From Verrucomicrobiaceae bacterium (GTDB lineage Bacteria > Verrucomicrobiota > Verrucomicrobiia > Verrucomicrobiales > Verrucomicrobiaceae): 64,000 nucleotides of DNA. Each line of letters begins with the position of its first letter. The stretch's first letter is position 1. Below the pieces are notes generated by a model that saw only the letters and a program-made list of their open reading frames with translations, had not been told where the DNA came from and ran no database searches. Where the stretch lies: assembly GCA_027486585.1 (NCBI GenBank), contig JAIXOU010000039.1, forward strand, positions 1-64,000, written 5' to 3'. The position numbers and the translations under genes are program-made. Shown one piece after another: positions 54,775 through 63,640 of this stretch.

Positions 54775-56730
54775 TCAATTGACCGTATCCCGGATTTCTG
54801 GAGTGACCGGTGGGGCACTCACCGGTAGTAACTCATAGAGCACAAGACCGCCAGCCTCAGCGATAGGTTTGCAAAGCGCCTTCACACTTTTGGGCAGTTT
54901 ATCGTCTGGCGTTTCCAGTAAGTGGCGGATGCCCAGCTTTCTAGCCAATCGAATCGACCAAGTGAAGGCTTTTTCTCCCGGCTCAGGCGGCAGCCAAACA
55001 AGGGGAATATTGAATGCCTGGGCTGAAAAGAAGATCGAGGCACGCTGATCAATGGGATTGAGGCGCACGATACGTGACTCCAAATGCCCGCCGAGCATGG
55101 CGTTTTTAGGTATCCACCAGGGACGATCCTGCACAGAGAAATAGCCGACAGGCTGACCCGCGAGGTGTTGCCGAATAGTGGCTATGTGCGCCATGTTCCA
55201 GGGTTCTGGGTCACGTCGTAGGGCTGGCCCTAGGATAGTTTGGCAGCCCATCGCCACAGCTGCCGCTAGCAGGCTGATAGCCACTAGGCGGGGCCATTTT
55301 GAAGATGAAAGGGCCATTCCCAAAAGGCCACAGGCCCCCACGGGCATCACTAGCACGGCGTGTGTCATGAGCACGACGTGAAAACGATCCGCTAGGGTCA
55401 TGGCATGAAGAGCAACGCATGCCCCCGCTAAACCGCACAGGCTCAACCAGCCGAGCATCTTTGTTTGGTGCGTGGATTTTGGTGCCTTGCCACGAATGAG
55501 GGAAAAAACACCAACCATCAAAATGGCGGACAGCAGCAATGTCACCACTGAGTCCAGCGCACCAAATTTGACAGCGTCAAAGAGTTTCTGGACGGTGATC
55601 AAAGACACGCCGTTACCGGTATTAAGAGGCAAGCTGGCCTGAAAGATAAAATGTACGGTGGCCCAGCCCGCAAGCGCCGTGGTGACGGCCAAAGCACCTG
55701 TTTTAAACATACTAGCATCACGCCGCAGCAGGCCAAGCAGCGCTAATGGGGCTGCTGAAACCCCGACAACCGCCACTGTATGCGGAGCACTACATGCCGC
55801 AACGTAGATCATTCCCAGCGCCAGTGCAGACCGCTGAGACTGCCATAGTGCCAGCGATGTAAAAACAAGAATACCCTCGAATTTATATGGCAAAGTGAGT
55901 GCCACTGGCACACGCAGGTGATGGAAATTATCGAACGGTAGCCAGTGCATGAGCAGATCCATCAGCGTAGCCGATCGCAAAACGTTCACGGCAGTAATCA
56001 TCGCCCCGCCCATCAACAGCGCGCGGAGGGTGGAAAGCCGGAGTACGCTGCTAGCCAGAGCTCCGGCGCTGATGATCAGGAGGAAGTTCAGCACTGAATT
56101 TGTCACCACCATCAGCGCTTGTGCGGCAGATAAAAACGTTACTGAGCGAATACCTACAGCCAGAAACAAACTTCCCCAATGATACCAGACATCTTGTACG
56201 CCAATGGCCTCAGTGGTCTGATTTCCCATGAAGATAGACCAGGCATTGGCCGCCTTGGACTCAGGTAGAGCCACGACCATGTCCACAAAGTAGCCCATGT
56301 CTTCATGCATACGAAAGATCTGACCTTCACCGTCAGTGTAGCGGAATGGCAGATGGAAAAATAACAGCAGCAGGCCACTCACAAAGGCCAAGCCAGCGAT
56401 CTCTCGCCTTGTCCATTGCTCAGTCACTGGGACCGACTCGCTGAGCGCTCGGCGGCTGCGGAACCAAGCCGCGAGAAACAATTGACAGAGCGACAGCCAC
56501 GCAAAATAGCTCACGCGCTGGAAGCAAACTGTGGCGATGAAGCCTTGCGCAAAAACCATTCCGCTAGTCAACATCACGGCCAGTCGGAGCATCTTTGGGC
56601 CTGGTAACAGCGTCCGCGGCACCAGCAGCCATCCCAGCATGATAAAGACACCGAGAGTGGCAAGAATGATCATGGGCGCTGCTAGGCCATCACGAAGGGT
56701 GTGTAGCAGATGAAATAGGGTGTCCAACAT
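54775..56730 (-). CDS. large polytopic membrane protein, possible GT-C-type glycosyltransferase
   Basis: A 651-residue protein from MLDTLFHLLH with about 12 hydrophobic helices between residues 15 and 500, then a soluble tail (500-651) containing HIATIRQHLAGQPVGYFSVQDRPWWIPKNAMLGGHLESRIVRLNP. The long periplasmic loop after the early helices (FRYTDGEGQIFRMHEDMGYFVDMVVALPE) has acidic residues in the position used by GT-C enzymes, but no established motif is clear. It is therefore only probably a lipid-donor glycosyltransferase or an O-antigen-type membrane protein. Between the acetyltransferase upstream and the flippase fragment downstream. Confidence 0.65.
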   Translation of the reverse strand: MLDTLFHLLHTLRDGLAAPMIILATLGVFIMLGWLLVPRTLLPGPKMLRLAVMLTSGMVFAQGFIATVCFQRVSYFAWLSLCQLFLAAWFRSRRALSESVPVTEQWTRREIAGLAFVSGLLLLFFHLPFRYTDGEGQIFRMHEDMGYFVDMVVALPESKAANAWSIFMGNQTTEAIGVQDVWYHWGSLFLAVGIRSVTFLSAAQALMVVTNSVLNFLLIISAGALASSVLRLSTLRALLMGGAMITAVNVLRSATLMDLLMHWLPFDNFHHLRVPVALTLPYKFEGILVFTSLALWQSQRSALALGMIYVAACSAPHTVAVVGVSAAPLALLGLLRRDASMFKTGALAVTTALAGWATVHFIFQASLPLNTGNGVSLITVQKLFDAVKFGALDSVVTLLLSAILMVGVFSLIRGKAPKSTHQTKMLGWLSLCGLAGACVALHAMTLADRFHVVLMTHAVLVMPVGACGLLGMALSSSKWPRLVAISLLAAAVAMGCQTILGPALRRDPEPWNMAHIATIRQHLAGQPVGYFSVQDRPWWIPKNAMLGGHLESRIVRLNPIDQRASIFFSAQAFNIPLVWLPPEPGEKAFTWSIRLARKLGIRHLLETPDDKLPKSVKALCKPIAEAGGLVLYELLPVSAPPVTPEIRDTVN

Positions 56731-56796
56731 GATCAATGAAACTGTAACGATTTTTTAAACTGTTTCGTCTATACACGACTTTATAACACTACCTCT

Positions 56797-57231
56797 CTAG
56801 CGTAGTTGGTGCGCGGGCATACCCGCGACCTCCGCCCCGGCATTTACATCTTGAGTGACCACTGCGCCTGCGCCAATCATGGCCTCTTCTCCAATAGTCA
56901 CTCTGCATAGTATGGCAGCACCGCTTCCAATCGATGCACCCTTACCTACGAGAGTGGGAACGACAGTCCAGTCTGCCTCGGTTTGAAGAACGCCGTCGTC
57001 GGTAGCACGGGGGACTCTATCATTCAAGACCTCGTCCTCCAGTGTGACTCCTTCACAGGTAAGGCTATCTGAAGGGACCTTGCAGCGTGCTTCAATGGGT
57101 GCGCCTTTTTGAATCTGTACAAAGATTCCGACCTTCGTTTCATCGCCAATCTGGAAACCGTAAAGATTGACCAGATCTGGTGGAAAAATCTGTAAACGGT
57201 CTCCTTGGATAGTGGTTGAGGCGATGGGCAT
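56797..57231 (-). CDS. left-handed beta-helix N-acetyltransferase (WbpD/WlbB-like), possibly degenerate
   Basis: A 144-residue hexapeptide-repeat protein similar to UDP-amino-sugar N-acetyltransferases of surface-polysaccharide pathways: VNLYGFQIGDETKVGIFVQIQKGAPIEARCKV, CEGVTLEDEVLNDRVPRATDDGVLQTEADWTVVPTLVGKGASIGSGAAILCRVTIGEEAMIGAGAVVTQDV and AGMPAHQLR. Compared with the pattern I know for this family (EDEVFIGHGVMFxNDxxPRAT) about nine residues of one coil are missing in EDEVLNDRVPRAT, including the conserved Gly-His-Gly. The N-terminal metal/helix lead-in is also short. It may be non-functional. Upstream, 57232-57320 is very AT-rich. Confidence 0.65.
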   Translation of the reverse strand: MPIASTTIQGDRLQIFPPDLVNLYGFQIGDETKVGIFVQIQKGAPIEARCKVPSDSLTCEGVTLEDEVLNDRVPRATDDGVLQTEADWTVVPTLVGKGASIGSGAAILCRVTIGEEAMIGAGAVVTQDVNAGAEVAGMPAHQLR

Positions 57232-57838
57232 AGGAGGAAGATATTAACTGTGAATCACACCATTAAAACGAATATTTTACAATTATTTATATTTATTATA
57301 ATTTTAATACAAAATGACGAGGCTTTTCTCAAGTCGAATCCCTGTGCTACCTGACTGGATCATGTCTTAAAAGGCGCGATGATCGGGTTTACCCCACGAA
57401 GGCGCGCGAGCAGGATCTTGTATTTGACAAGATTCCGATTCCTAAAATGGTTATGGCTCTGGCTGGAGTCATCTACCTCGGATCTGGGTGTCTGATAGCT
57501 TCCTTTGGGTTAGTTCCTCCATTGCCTACAGAAATGGTAGATTCATTAAAAACCATTTTCAAGGGCACAGAACTGATTCTTTGCCAGAATCATCTGAATC
57601 TTTGCCTAAACCCCATCATTGATCGTTACCGGTTCTCCTCTGCGGAATTGGCTCCAAAAAAGTGCTTTCAGGGCCATTTGGAGTAAACTCTCTTCTTGCC
57701 AAAAGGCAGAATGAATCGACTATGGCGACCCTTTTGTCCGGCAACCCTCTGGTTGTGCGGGACATCAGCCCGCCTTGATCCTCCGGAGTGGAAGATGATG
57801 AGCGGTTCACCCACCAACACTCCCAACCCAACAATAGC
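57232..57838. other. 607-base intergenic region upstream of rpsA
   Basis: No convincing gene. 57240-57310 is strongly AT-rich and could hold the promoter of the acetyltransferase. An open frame at 57447-57686 has no family likeness or good context. Close to rpsA, a short frame 57721-57777 (MATLLSGNPLVVRDISPP) and a caacc/ggttg stem occupy the likely rpsA leader, where S1 autoregulation acts in other bacteria; no defined element is recognised. Confidence 0.4.
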
Positions 57839-59512
57839 ATGAGCGCACAAACACTCTCGGAAATGATCGCCGCATCATTCCGTGAACTCCACGAAGGATC
57901 GATCGTTAAAGGTCGCATTCTTGAAATCAAACCGCAGGTCGTCCTCGTTGACATCGGTTACAAATCCGAAGGAGCTATCCCCTCCAACGAATTCGAAGAT
58001 GAAGACATCCAAGTCGGTGACGAGATCGAGGTCCTCCTCGAGAAACTCGAAAACGATGAAGGCATGGTCGTTCTCTCCAAAGAGAAGGCTGCCTACAAAC
58101 AAAACTGGGAAAAGATCGCTTCCGTGTTCCGCGATGGCGGACTCGTCAAAGGCAAGGTCAAGTCTGTCGTCAAAGGTGGCCTTATGGTCAACGTCGGCGT
58201 CGAAGCCTTCCTTCCTGGCAGCCAGATCGACATCATTCCACCGAAGGACCTCAACGAATACGTTGGCAAGGTCTTCGAATTCAAGATCGTCAAAATCAAC
58301 GACGACCGCAAAAACATTGTCCTCTCCCGCCGCGAAGTTATCGAGGCAGAGCGCGCCGAGCAACGCCAGAAATTCCTCGAATCCGTTAACGCGGGTGACA
58401 AGGTTATCGGCGTGGTCAAGAACATCACCGACTTCGGTGTCTTCGTGGACCTCAATGGCATGGACGGTCTCCTCCACATCACGGATATGTCGTGGGGCCG
58501 CCTGAACCACCCAACGGAATTGGTCGGTATCGGCCAGCGTCTGGAAGTGCAGATCTTGGAAGTGAACCGCGAGAAAGAGCGTGTTTCCCTTGGCCTGAAA
58601 CAACTCCAGAACAACCCATGGGAAAACATCGAAGGCCGCTACCCAGTGGGCCAAAACGTCAAGGGCAAGGTCACCAAGCTCGTCGCTTACGGTGCCTTCT
58701 GTGAGATCGAAGAAGGGGTCGAAGGCCTCATCCACGTCTCCGAACTGTCCTGGACTAAGCGTATCGCTCGCCCATCTGACGTTCTCACTGTCGGTCAGGA
58801 AATCAATGCCGTCGTTCTTGGCATCAACAAGGACGAGCGCAAGATCAGCCTTGGCGTCCGTCAGCTTGACACCAATCCTTGGGATGACATCGACGTCCGC
58901 TACCCAGTAGGCACCCAGATCTCTCGCCCGGTCCGCAACCTCACCGCTTACGGTGCCTTTGTGGAACTGGAAGAAGGTATCGACGGCATGATCCACGTTT
59001 CTGACCTCAGCTGGACACGCAAGATCAATCACCCATCCGAAATGCTCAAAAAGGGCCAGGATGTGGAAGCTACCGTTCTCGGTATCGACAAAGCCAATCA
59101 GCGCATCAGCCTCGGCATGAAGCAGCTCGATACCGACCCATGGTCGATCATCGACAACCGCTTCAAAGTCGGTGATGTCGTGAAGGGTAAAGTCGCCAAG
59201 ATCGCCAGCTTCGGTGCCTTTGTGGAACTGGAAGGCGATATCGACGGTCTCGTCCATATCTCCCAGCTCAGCGAAGATCACGTGGCCAAGGTCAAGGACA
59301 TCATCAACGTCGGCGACGACGTCGAAGCTCGCGTCATCAAAGTGGACAAAGTGGAGCGCCGCATCGGCCTTTCCATCAAGGCCATGAACTACAGCGAAGC
59401 CGACATCCAGAAAGAAAGCCAAGCTTTCGAAGCCCTCCGCCCAAGCACCGACCTCGTCGGACTCGAGCAGGCCTTCAAGTTCGCCAGCGAAGAATGGCGT
59501 CCAGGCGAATAA
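57839..59512 (+). CDS. rpsA: 30S ribosomal protein S1
   Basis: A 557-residue S1 protein, the same length as the E. coli protein, which binds mRNA leaders for translation initiation. Start at MSAQTLSEMIAASF; the 17-codon upstream extension is unlikely. Six S1 OB folds can be counted: GSIVKGRILEIKPQVVLVDIG, GGLVKGKVKSVVKGGLMVNVG, GDKVIGVVKNITDFGVFVDL, GQNVKGKVTKLVAYGAFCEI, GTQISRPVRNLTAYGAFVEL and GDVVKGKVAKIASFGAFVEL. Domains 3-6 are the best conserved (G.V.gV......GaFV.l...G.iH.s.ls). A good terminator follows 32 bases after the stop. A long antisense open frame here is a codon-bias artefact. Confidence 0.97.
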   Translation: MSAQTLSEMIAASFRELHEGSIVKGRILEIKPQVVLVDIGYKSEGAIPSNEFEDEDIQVGDEIEVLLEKLENDEGMVVLSKEKAAYKQNWEKIASVFRDGGLVKGKVKSVVKGGLMVNVGVEAFLPGSQIDIIPPKDLNEYVGKVFEFKIVKINDDRKNIVLSRREVIEAERAEQRQKFLESVNAGDKVIGVVKNITDFGVFVDLNGMDGLLHITDMSWGRLNHPTELVGIGQRLEVQILEVNREKERVSLGLKQLQNNPWENIEGRYPVGQNVKGKVTKLVAYGAFCEIEEGVEGLIHVSELSWTKRIARPSDVLTVGQEINAVVLGINKDERKISLGVRQLDTNPWDDIDVRYPVGTQISRPVRNLTAYGAFVELEEGIDGMIHVSDLSWTRKINHPSEMLKKGQDVEATVLGIDKANQRISLGMKQLDTDPWSIIDNRFKVGDVVKGKVAKIASFGAFVELEGDIDGLVHISQLSEDHVAKVKDIINVGDDVEARVIKVDKVERRIGLSIKAMNYSEADIQKESQAFEALRPSTDLVGLEQAFKFASEEWRPGE

Positions 59513-59544
59513 GCCTAGACATCCTGATTCATCAAAGATCCCCG

Positions 59545-59574
59545 GAGGGGCACCGCAAGGTGCCCCTCTTTTTT
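59545..59574 (+). terminator. rho-independent terminator of rpsA
   Basis: gaggggcacc (59545-59554) and ggtgcccctc (59559-59568) form a 10-bp stem with a GCAA tetraloop, followed by six T residues. Confidence 0.95.
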
Positions 59575-59626
59575 GGTTAGCGCACTTATCGTGATCTTGA
59601 TATTTTCAAAGCATCATCAATCCTCT

Positions 59627-59709
59627 CGTTCTGGCGAAGGATCCTACGGCACGTAGGCGCACTCGCCAGAGTGCGGTGGATTGTGGGTGGCGAGGTATTC
59701 CCGATCCTA
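59627..59709. repeat. REP-like repeat pair and TAG-bearing repeat edge
   Basis: An inverted unit (cgttctggcgaaggatcct, 59627-59648) faces a direct unit (gtaggcgcactcgcc...gagtgcgg, 59653-59676), the same family as at 50952-51060. The right edge, read on the minus strand from 59709, is taggatcgggaatacc, whose first three bases are the TAG stop of the NlpC/P60 gene. Confidence 0.7.
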
Positions 59710-60210
59710 CAGACCAGGAGGATGACGCTGAACGTAGCCTTTTGTGGGACGGGAACGAGTGGACCATTTGGGGCCTTCGTTTTCGCCATTGTAACCAGTA
59801 TCTAGGCGCAGACCGGCAATGATGATGAAGGTATGGCCGCTTTTTGCATAAACAGTCATGTATTTGCCCGCGCCAGCACGGCCATACTTGCGCAGGCTAT
59901 CCGAGGTGCCGACAGAACCGATCAATCCAGCCCCATGCAAAGCATAGGAGACGGTTCCAGAGCAATCGTAACCCGTGTCTTTGAATGAGGCATGGCCACC
60001 ACCGTATTTGTAAGGCTTGCCGACGATCTCATTCGCAGCACTGATGGCCTGCATCACTTTTTTGGGCAAACCTGCTGGTGGCACGGCTTTTCCACCGACG
60101 ATCACGGCGGTCTTTCCGCGGACATACTGATACTCCCAACGCTTGGGCTTGGAAGAACAACTGCTCAGAAAGATGATGGCGGCGATGAAGCAGATGTGTT
60201 TTGAAGTCAT
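59707..60210 (-). CDS. NlpC/P60-family lipoprotein
   Basis: A 167-residue exported peptidase-like lipoprotein: MTSKHICFIAAIIFLSSCSS has the lipobox LSSC. The NlpC/P60-type core is recognisable from GKPYKYGGGHASFKDTGYDCSGTVSYALHGAGL (catalytic Cys in YDCSG) and GHTFIIIAGLRLDTG (catalytic His in SGHTF). Domain is compact, about 120 residues, as in peptidoglycan endopeptidases or lipid-acting members. The stop TAG lies at the edge of a repeat element. A basic tail (RSRPTKGYVQRHPPGL) is usual for this subfamily, where it includes 'RxRPxxGyVxRHPxGL'-like ends. Confidence 0.85.
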   Translation of the reverse strand: MTSKHICFIAAIIFLSSCSSKPKRWEYQYVRGKTAVIVGGKAVPPAGLPKKVMQAISAANEIVGKPYKYGGGHASFKDTGYDCSGTVSYALHGAGLIGSVGTSDSLRKYGRAGAGKYMTVYAKSGHTFIIIAGLRLDTGYNGENEGPKWSTRSRPTKGYVQRHPPGL

Positions 60211-60341
60211 GATCTTTGAGCGAGTTTAGAAAGCAGACTAACATCAACCTGCAACCTAGGTATCGTTCAGCAAGTTTTTCTGAATAAGCCTGTCTATTCA
60301 GGGATCATTGGCCATCGCTCAATCTGTGTTTAGAATGTCGA

Positions 60342-61040
60342 ATGCGAATCTCAGAAATTTTTTATTCAGTCCAGGGTGAGGGGGGGCTAACAGGCGTGCC
60401 TTCCGTGTTTGTGCGCACCTCTGGCTGCAATCTTCGCTGTGATTGGTGTGATACTCCTTATGCTTCTTGGTCGCCTGAAGGTCCTGAGATGAGTCTGGGC
60501 CAGATTGTCGAGGCTGTATCGCAGTATTCTGCGAGGCATGTCGTGATCACGGGTGGAGAGCCGATGGTAGCCAAGGAAATTCGTGAATTGATTGCTCTTT
60601 TTCAAGAGCAAGGAACGCATGTGACCGTGGAGACGGCGGGAACTGTTTCTCCAGATGGCTTAACCGTCGATTTGGCCTCACTGAGTCCGAAGTTAGCGAA
60701 TTCGACCCCAAGCCTAGAGAAAGCCGGAGCTGCCTGGGTAAAGAGACATGAGCAGACGCGCCTCCAGCCGGACGTGCTGCGGGCTTGGATCGAGTCCTCT
60801 CGAGACTACCAGTTGAAATTCGTGATCTCTTCTGAGGCTGATTTGATCGAGGCCCAAAGCGTGGTGACAAGCATTGGCATTCCGATCCTGCCAGAGAAGA
60901 TCCTGCTAATGCCGGAGGGCGTCTCGATGGAGGTCATGCGCACTCGATACCCACTTTTGATCCAGGCTTGTCTGAGCCATGGCTATAGGCTCAGTCCGCG
61001 TCTGCACATTGAGCTATTCGGAAACAAGCGCGGGACTTGA
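60342..61040 (+). CDS. queE: 7-carboxy-7-deazaguanine synthase
   Basis: A 232-residue radical SAM enzyme that contracts carboxytetrahydropterin in queuosine (7-deazaguanine) synthesis. MRISEIFYSVQGEGGLTGVPSVFVRTSGCNLRCDWCDTPYA shows the EIFYSVQGEG substrate loop and the CxxxCxxC cluster site; VVITGGEPM and VTVETAGT follow. It is compact and full length. queC, queD and tgt are not in the window. The ATG at 60342 is about 130 bases from the divergent NlpC gene start. Confidence 0.95.
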   Translation: MRISEIFYSVQGEGGLTGVPSVFVRTSGCNLRCDWCDTPYASWSPEGPEMSLGQIVEAVSQYSARHVVITGGEPMVAKEIRELIALFQEQGTHVTVETAGTVSPDGLTVDLASLSPKLANSTPSLEKAGAAWVKRHEQTRLQPDVLRAWIESSRDYQLKFVISSEADLIEAQSVVTSIGIPILPEKILLMPEGVSMEVMRTRYPLLIQACLSHGYRLSPRLHIELFGNKRGT

Positions 61041-61163
61041 ATGGTCAGAATTGGTTCCTCATTCGTTGGGAATGGCTGAAAATTGTTCCTTTCACGCATT
61101 TGTGAAAGCACAGTCGTGACAGCTAAAGGCGCAGGCGCTTTAACTGATGGTCTTCACAAGATC

Positions 61164-63290
61164 ATGCATCAGCTATCATTCGCCATCCTTCTAGCCTCAA
61201 CACTAGCCGCCGCCCAAGAGCCGACATCGTCCACTGAGACGACTGAAAAACTTCCTGAAATGGTCATCACCGCCACTCGTGGTCAGACAGACCTTTTGAA
61301 AGTGCCTTCCGTGGTCCGCACATTGACAGCTGAGCAGCTCCAAGAACGTCAGGTGCGCACGCTGCCAGAAGCACTGCGCGAAGTGCCTGGCGTGAATGTA
61401 CAAAAAACCTCCAACGGCCAAGGATCACCCTTCATTCGTGGATTCACGGGTTTCAGAAATCTGGCGCTCATTGATGGCATTCGTTTTAACAACTCGACCT
61501 TCCGTGATGGACCCAACCAATACTGGAATACCATCGACTCTTATGCCATCGACCGCATCGAATTAGTGCCTGGTCAGGGGAGTGTGCTCTATGGAAGTGA
61601 TGCGATTGGCGGCACGTTGAACATGTTCACAAAAGGATCGGGTTATCTCACGGAGCAACCTGGCTTTTTCTTCCACGGACTCACCTCCTATCGTGGGTCT
61701 ACGGCAGAGGAGAGTAATGTAGCGCATCAAGAGATCCAGTTTGGTGAAGGAGGGAAATGGGGCTTCCATCTCGGTGCCAGTCTGAAATCCTTTGGAGATG
61801 TGCACGATGCGAAGCTAGGCGATCAACCTCACACAGGTTATGATGAATGGGCCTATGATGCCAAATTGGAGGTCTCTCTTGATCCGAACTGGACTCTGAC
61901 AGCCGTCCATCAGCAGCTACGTCAAAATGATGTCTGGCGCACGCATGCCACGATTTATGGCATCTCCTATGAAGGCAGCACCATTGGCACCGATCTCAAA
62001 CGCAGTTTTGATCAAGAACGCTCGCTATCTTACCTCCGCTTGGCCGGGCAGGATCTAGACGGTTTTATCGACAGCGTCAGCTTCACGGTCTCCCTCCAAA
62101 CAACGAGTGAGGATGAGGATCGTATCCGTCGTCGTTCCGAAAACCGCGTGGACTACAATCAGACTCGCCTTTCTACTATTGGCTTTGATCTGCAATTCCA
62201 AAGTCAGACACCCCTGGGCCGCTTAACGTATGGGGCAGACTACTTCCGTGACTCCGTGAATAGTGCCAGTCAGCGCTATCGTCTGAATGGCACACTGAAC
62301 TCAATTGGCATTCAAGGGCCTGTGGGCGATGACTCCACCTATCACCTGCTGGGCTTGTATCTCCAGGATGAGATCGACCTTGGTGACCGCGTTCACCTCT
62401 TTGTCGGGGGACGCTACACTTACGCCAAAGCCAGCGTTGGGATTTACAATGACAGAGGTATAGCCAAAAGCGACAAAGATGACTGGAGAAACTATTCTGC
62501 CAGCGCGCGGGTGACGGTGGATCTGGATGAAAAAGACCAATATCGCTTTTATGCTGGAGTATCTCAGGGTTTCCGAGCGCCGAATCTTTCCGATCTGAGT
62601 CGCTTTGACTTAGCTCGTAATGGCGAGCAGGACATTCCATCTGTAGGATTGAGCCCAGAAAAGTATATCAACTTTGAATTAGGTCTCAAAGCCGATACCG
62701 AGCACTTCAGTGGTAACTTGGGTTACTTTTACACACTCATTGACGATATGATTATTCGTCATTATACGGGTAAGTCAACCCCTCTACCTAACCCTAGACC
62801 ATTGGTAGAGAGGCGTAATGGTGGCAATGGCTACATGCATGGCATCGAGCTTAGTGGGCAGTATCGCTTCAACCCGAGCTGGTCTGTTTTTGGCCATATG
62901 ACCTGGACTGAAGGTCGCGTGGAGCAGTTCGTCGGCAACAGTGTGACAAAGAAACAAATGGAGCCAATCAGCCGCGTGGTGCCGATCATGTGGCGTGCGG
63001 GTGTGCGCTGGCAGACGGTAGATCGCCGCTATTGGACCGAATTGGTAGCCCTCGGTCAGTCGGATGCAGATCGTCTGAATTCGGGTGACCAATTCGACTC
63101 CCAGCGCATCCCACCGAATGGCAATCCAGGTTTTGTCTGGCTGACTTTACGCGGTGGGGTACAAGTCACCCAAAATCTCGATGTCACCGTTGCTCTAGAG
63201 AACCTTTTGGATCGTCAGATCCGCTACGCTGGGTCTGGATCCAATGAGGCCGGTTTTGGTGCTGTTCTTGGTGCTACGGTGAAGTGGTAA
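61164..63290 (+). CDS. TonB-dependent outer-membrane receptor
   Basis: A 708-residue receptor read from MHQLSFAILLASTLAAAQE (signal peptide); 27 codons upstream are open but unlike a leader. The TonB box region is PEMVITATRG, the plug follows (VPSVVRTLTAEQLQERQVRTLPEALREVPGVNVQ, SPFIRGFTGFRNLALIDGIRFNNSTFRDGPNQYWN, RIELVPGQGSVLYGSDAIGGTLNMFT), and the 22-strand barrel ends with the aromatic GAVLGATVKW. The QGFRAPNLSDLSRFD block with ENLLD near the end is typical of siderophore, haem and vitamin receptors; the ligand is not assigned. No transporter genes are adjacent. A strong terminator follows. Confidence 0.92.
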   Translation: MHQLSFAILLASTLAAAQEPTSSTETTEKLPEMVITATRGQTDLLKVPSVVRTLTAEQLQERQVRTLPEALREVPGVNVQKTSNGQGSPFIRGFTGFRNLALIDGIRFNNSTFRDGPNQYWNTIDSYAIDRIELVPGQGSVLYGSDAIGGTLNMFTKGSGYLTEQPGFFFHGLTSYRGSTAEESNVAHQEIQFGEGGKWGFHLGASLKSFGDVHDAKLGDQPHTGYDEWAYDAKLEVSLDPNWTLTAVHQQLRQNDVWRTHATIYGISYEGSTIGTDLKRSFDQERSLSYLRLAGQDLDGFIDSVSFTVSLQTTSEDEDRIRRRSENRVDYNQTRLSTIGFDLQFQSQTPLGRLTYGADYFRDSVNSASQRYRLNGTLNSIGIQGPVGDDSTYHLLGLYLQDEIDLGDRVHLFVGGRYTYAKASVGIYNDRGIAKSDKDDWRNYSASARVTVDLDEKDQYRFYAGVSQGFRAPNLSDLSRFDLARNGEQDIPSVGLSPEKYINFELGLKADTEHFSGNLGYFYTLIDDMIIRHYTGKSTPLPNPRPLVERRNGGNGYMHGIELSGQYRFNPSWSVFGHMTWTEGRVEQFVGNSVTKKQMEPISRVVPIMWRAGVRWQTVDRRYWTELVALGQSDADRLNSGDQFDSQRIPPNGNPGFVWLTLRGGVQVTQNLDVTVALENLLDRQIRYAGSGSNEAGFGAVLGATVKW

Positions 63291-63326
63291 CCGCTTCTCA
63301 GGAACTTCACTCATCCGCTTTCACAG

Positions 63327-63364
63327 AAAGCTCCGAGTCGCAATTTTGACTCGGAGCTTTTTGT
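63327..63364 (+). terminator. rho-independent terminator of the TonB receptor gene
   Basis: aaagctccgagtc (63327-63339) and gactcggagcttt (63348-63360) make a perfect 13-bp stem with an 8-base loop, followed by a T-rich run. Confidence 0.93.
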
Positions 63365-63431
63365 TGTTCACACGATGCGTGGGTTCATCTTTGATTGCTT
63401 GATCACAAGCAACGGAGGTCGCTTATCCTAA

Positions 63432-63586
63432 AAACAGGAATGGCTGGCCGCCGATTTGCATCCGTCATTGATTCCACAAGGCTTTTCGCCTCTCGGGCGG
63501 TGTCACCCAAGATACAGCCGCTTCGAGTCGAAGAAGCCTTGTGAAACCAAGCCCTGGCGCAACTCAACGATCTTCCATTCCTGTTT
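63432..63586. repeat. 155-bp nested inverted repeat
   Basis: Outer arms aaacaggaatgg (63432-63443) and ccattcctgttt (63575-63586), and inner arms cacaaggctt (63475-63484) and aagccttgtg (63534-63543), are perfect complements. There is no coding frame inside. It occupies most of the 350-base gap between the TonB receptor and the gene cut by the window edge, and resembles the other nested-hairpin elements in size and layout but not in sequence. Confidence 0.7.
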
Positions 63587-63640
63587 CTAGGCTTATGTGA
63601 CTGACAATCGATTTCGAAGTTTGGTTGCCCGGCACCTGTT

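Noticed and set aside
57447-57686. 79-codon plus-strand frame in the gap before rpsA
   Set aside because: Membrane-like start but no recognisable family, no ribosome-binding site, and the second half reads as non-coding.
57875-59422. 515-codon open frame antisense to rpsA
   Set aside because: It is a by-product of strong codon bias in the repeated S1 domains; the product is a periodic shadow of those repeats with no family likeness.
61060-61090. ttgggaatggctg near the TonB receptor leader considered as a further MITE-arm copy
   Set aside because: Only about 13 bases match the taggttgggaatggctgg arm and there is no opposite arm nearby; it may be a relic or chance.
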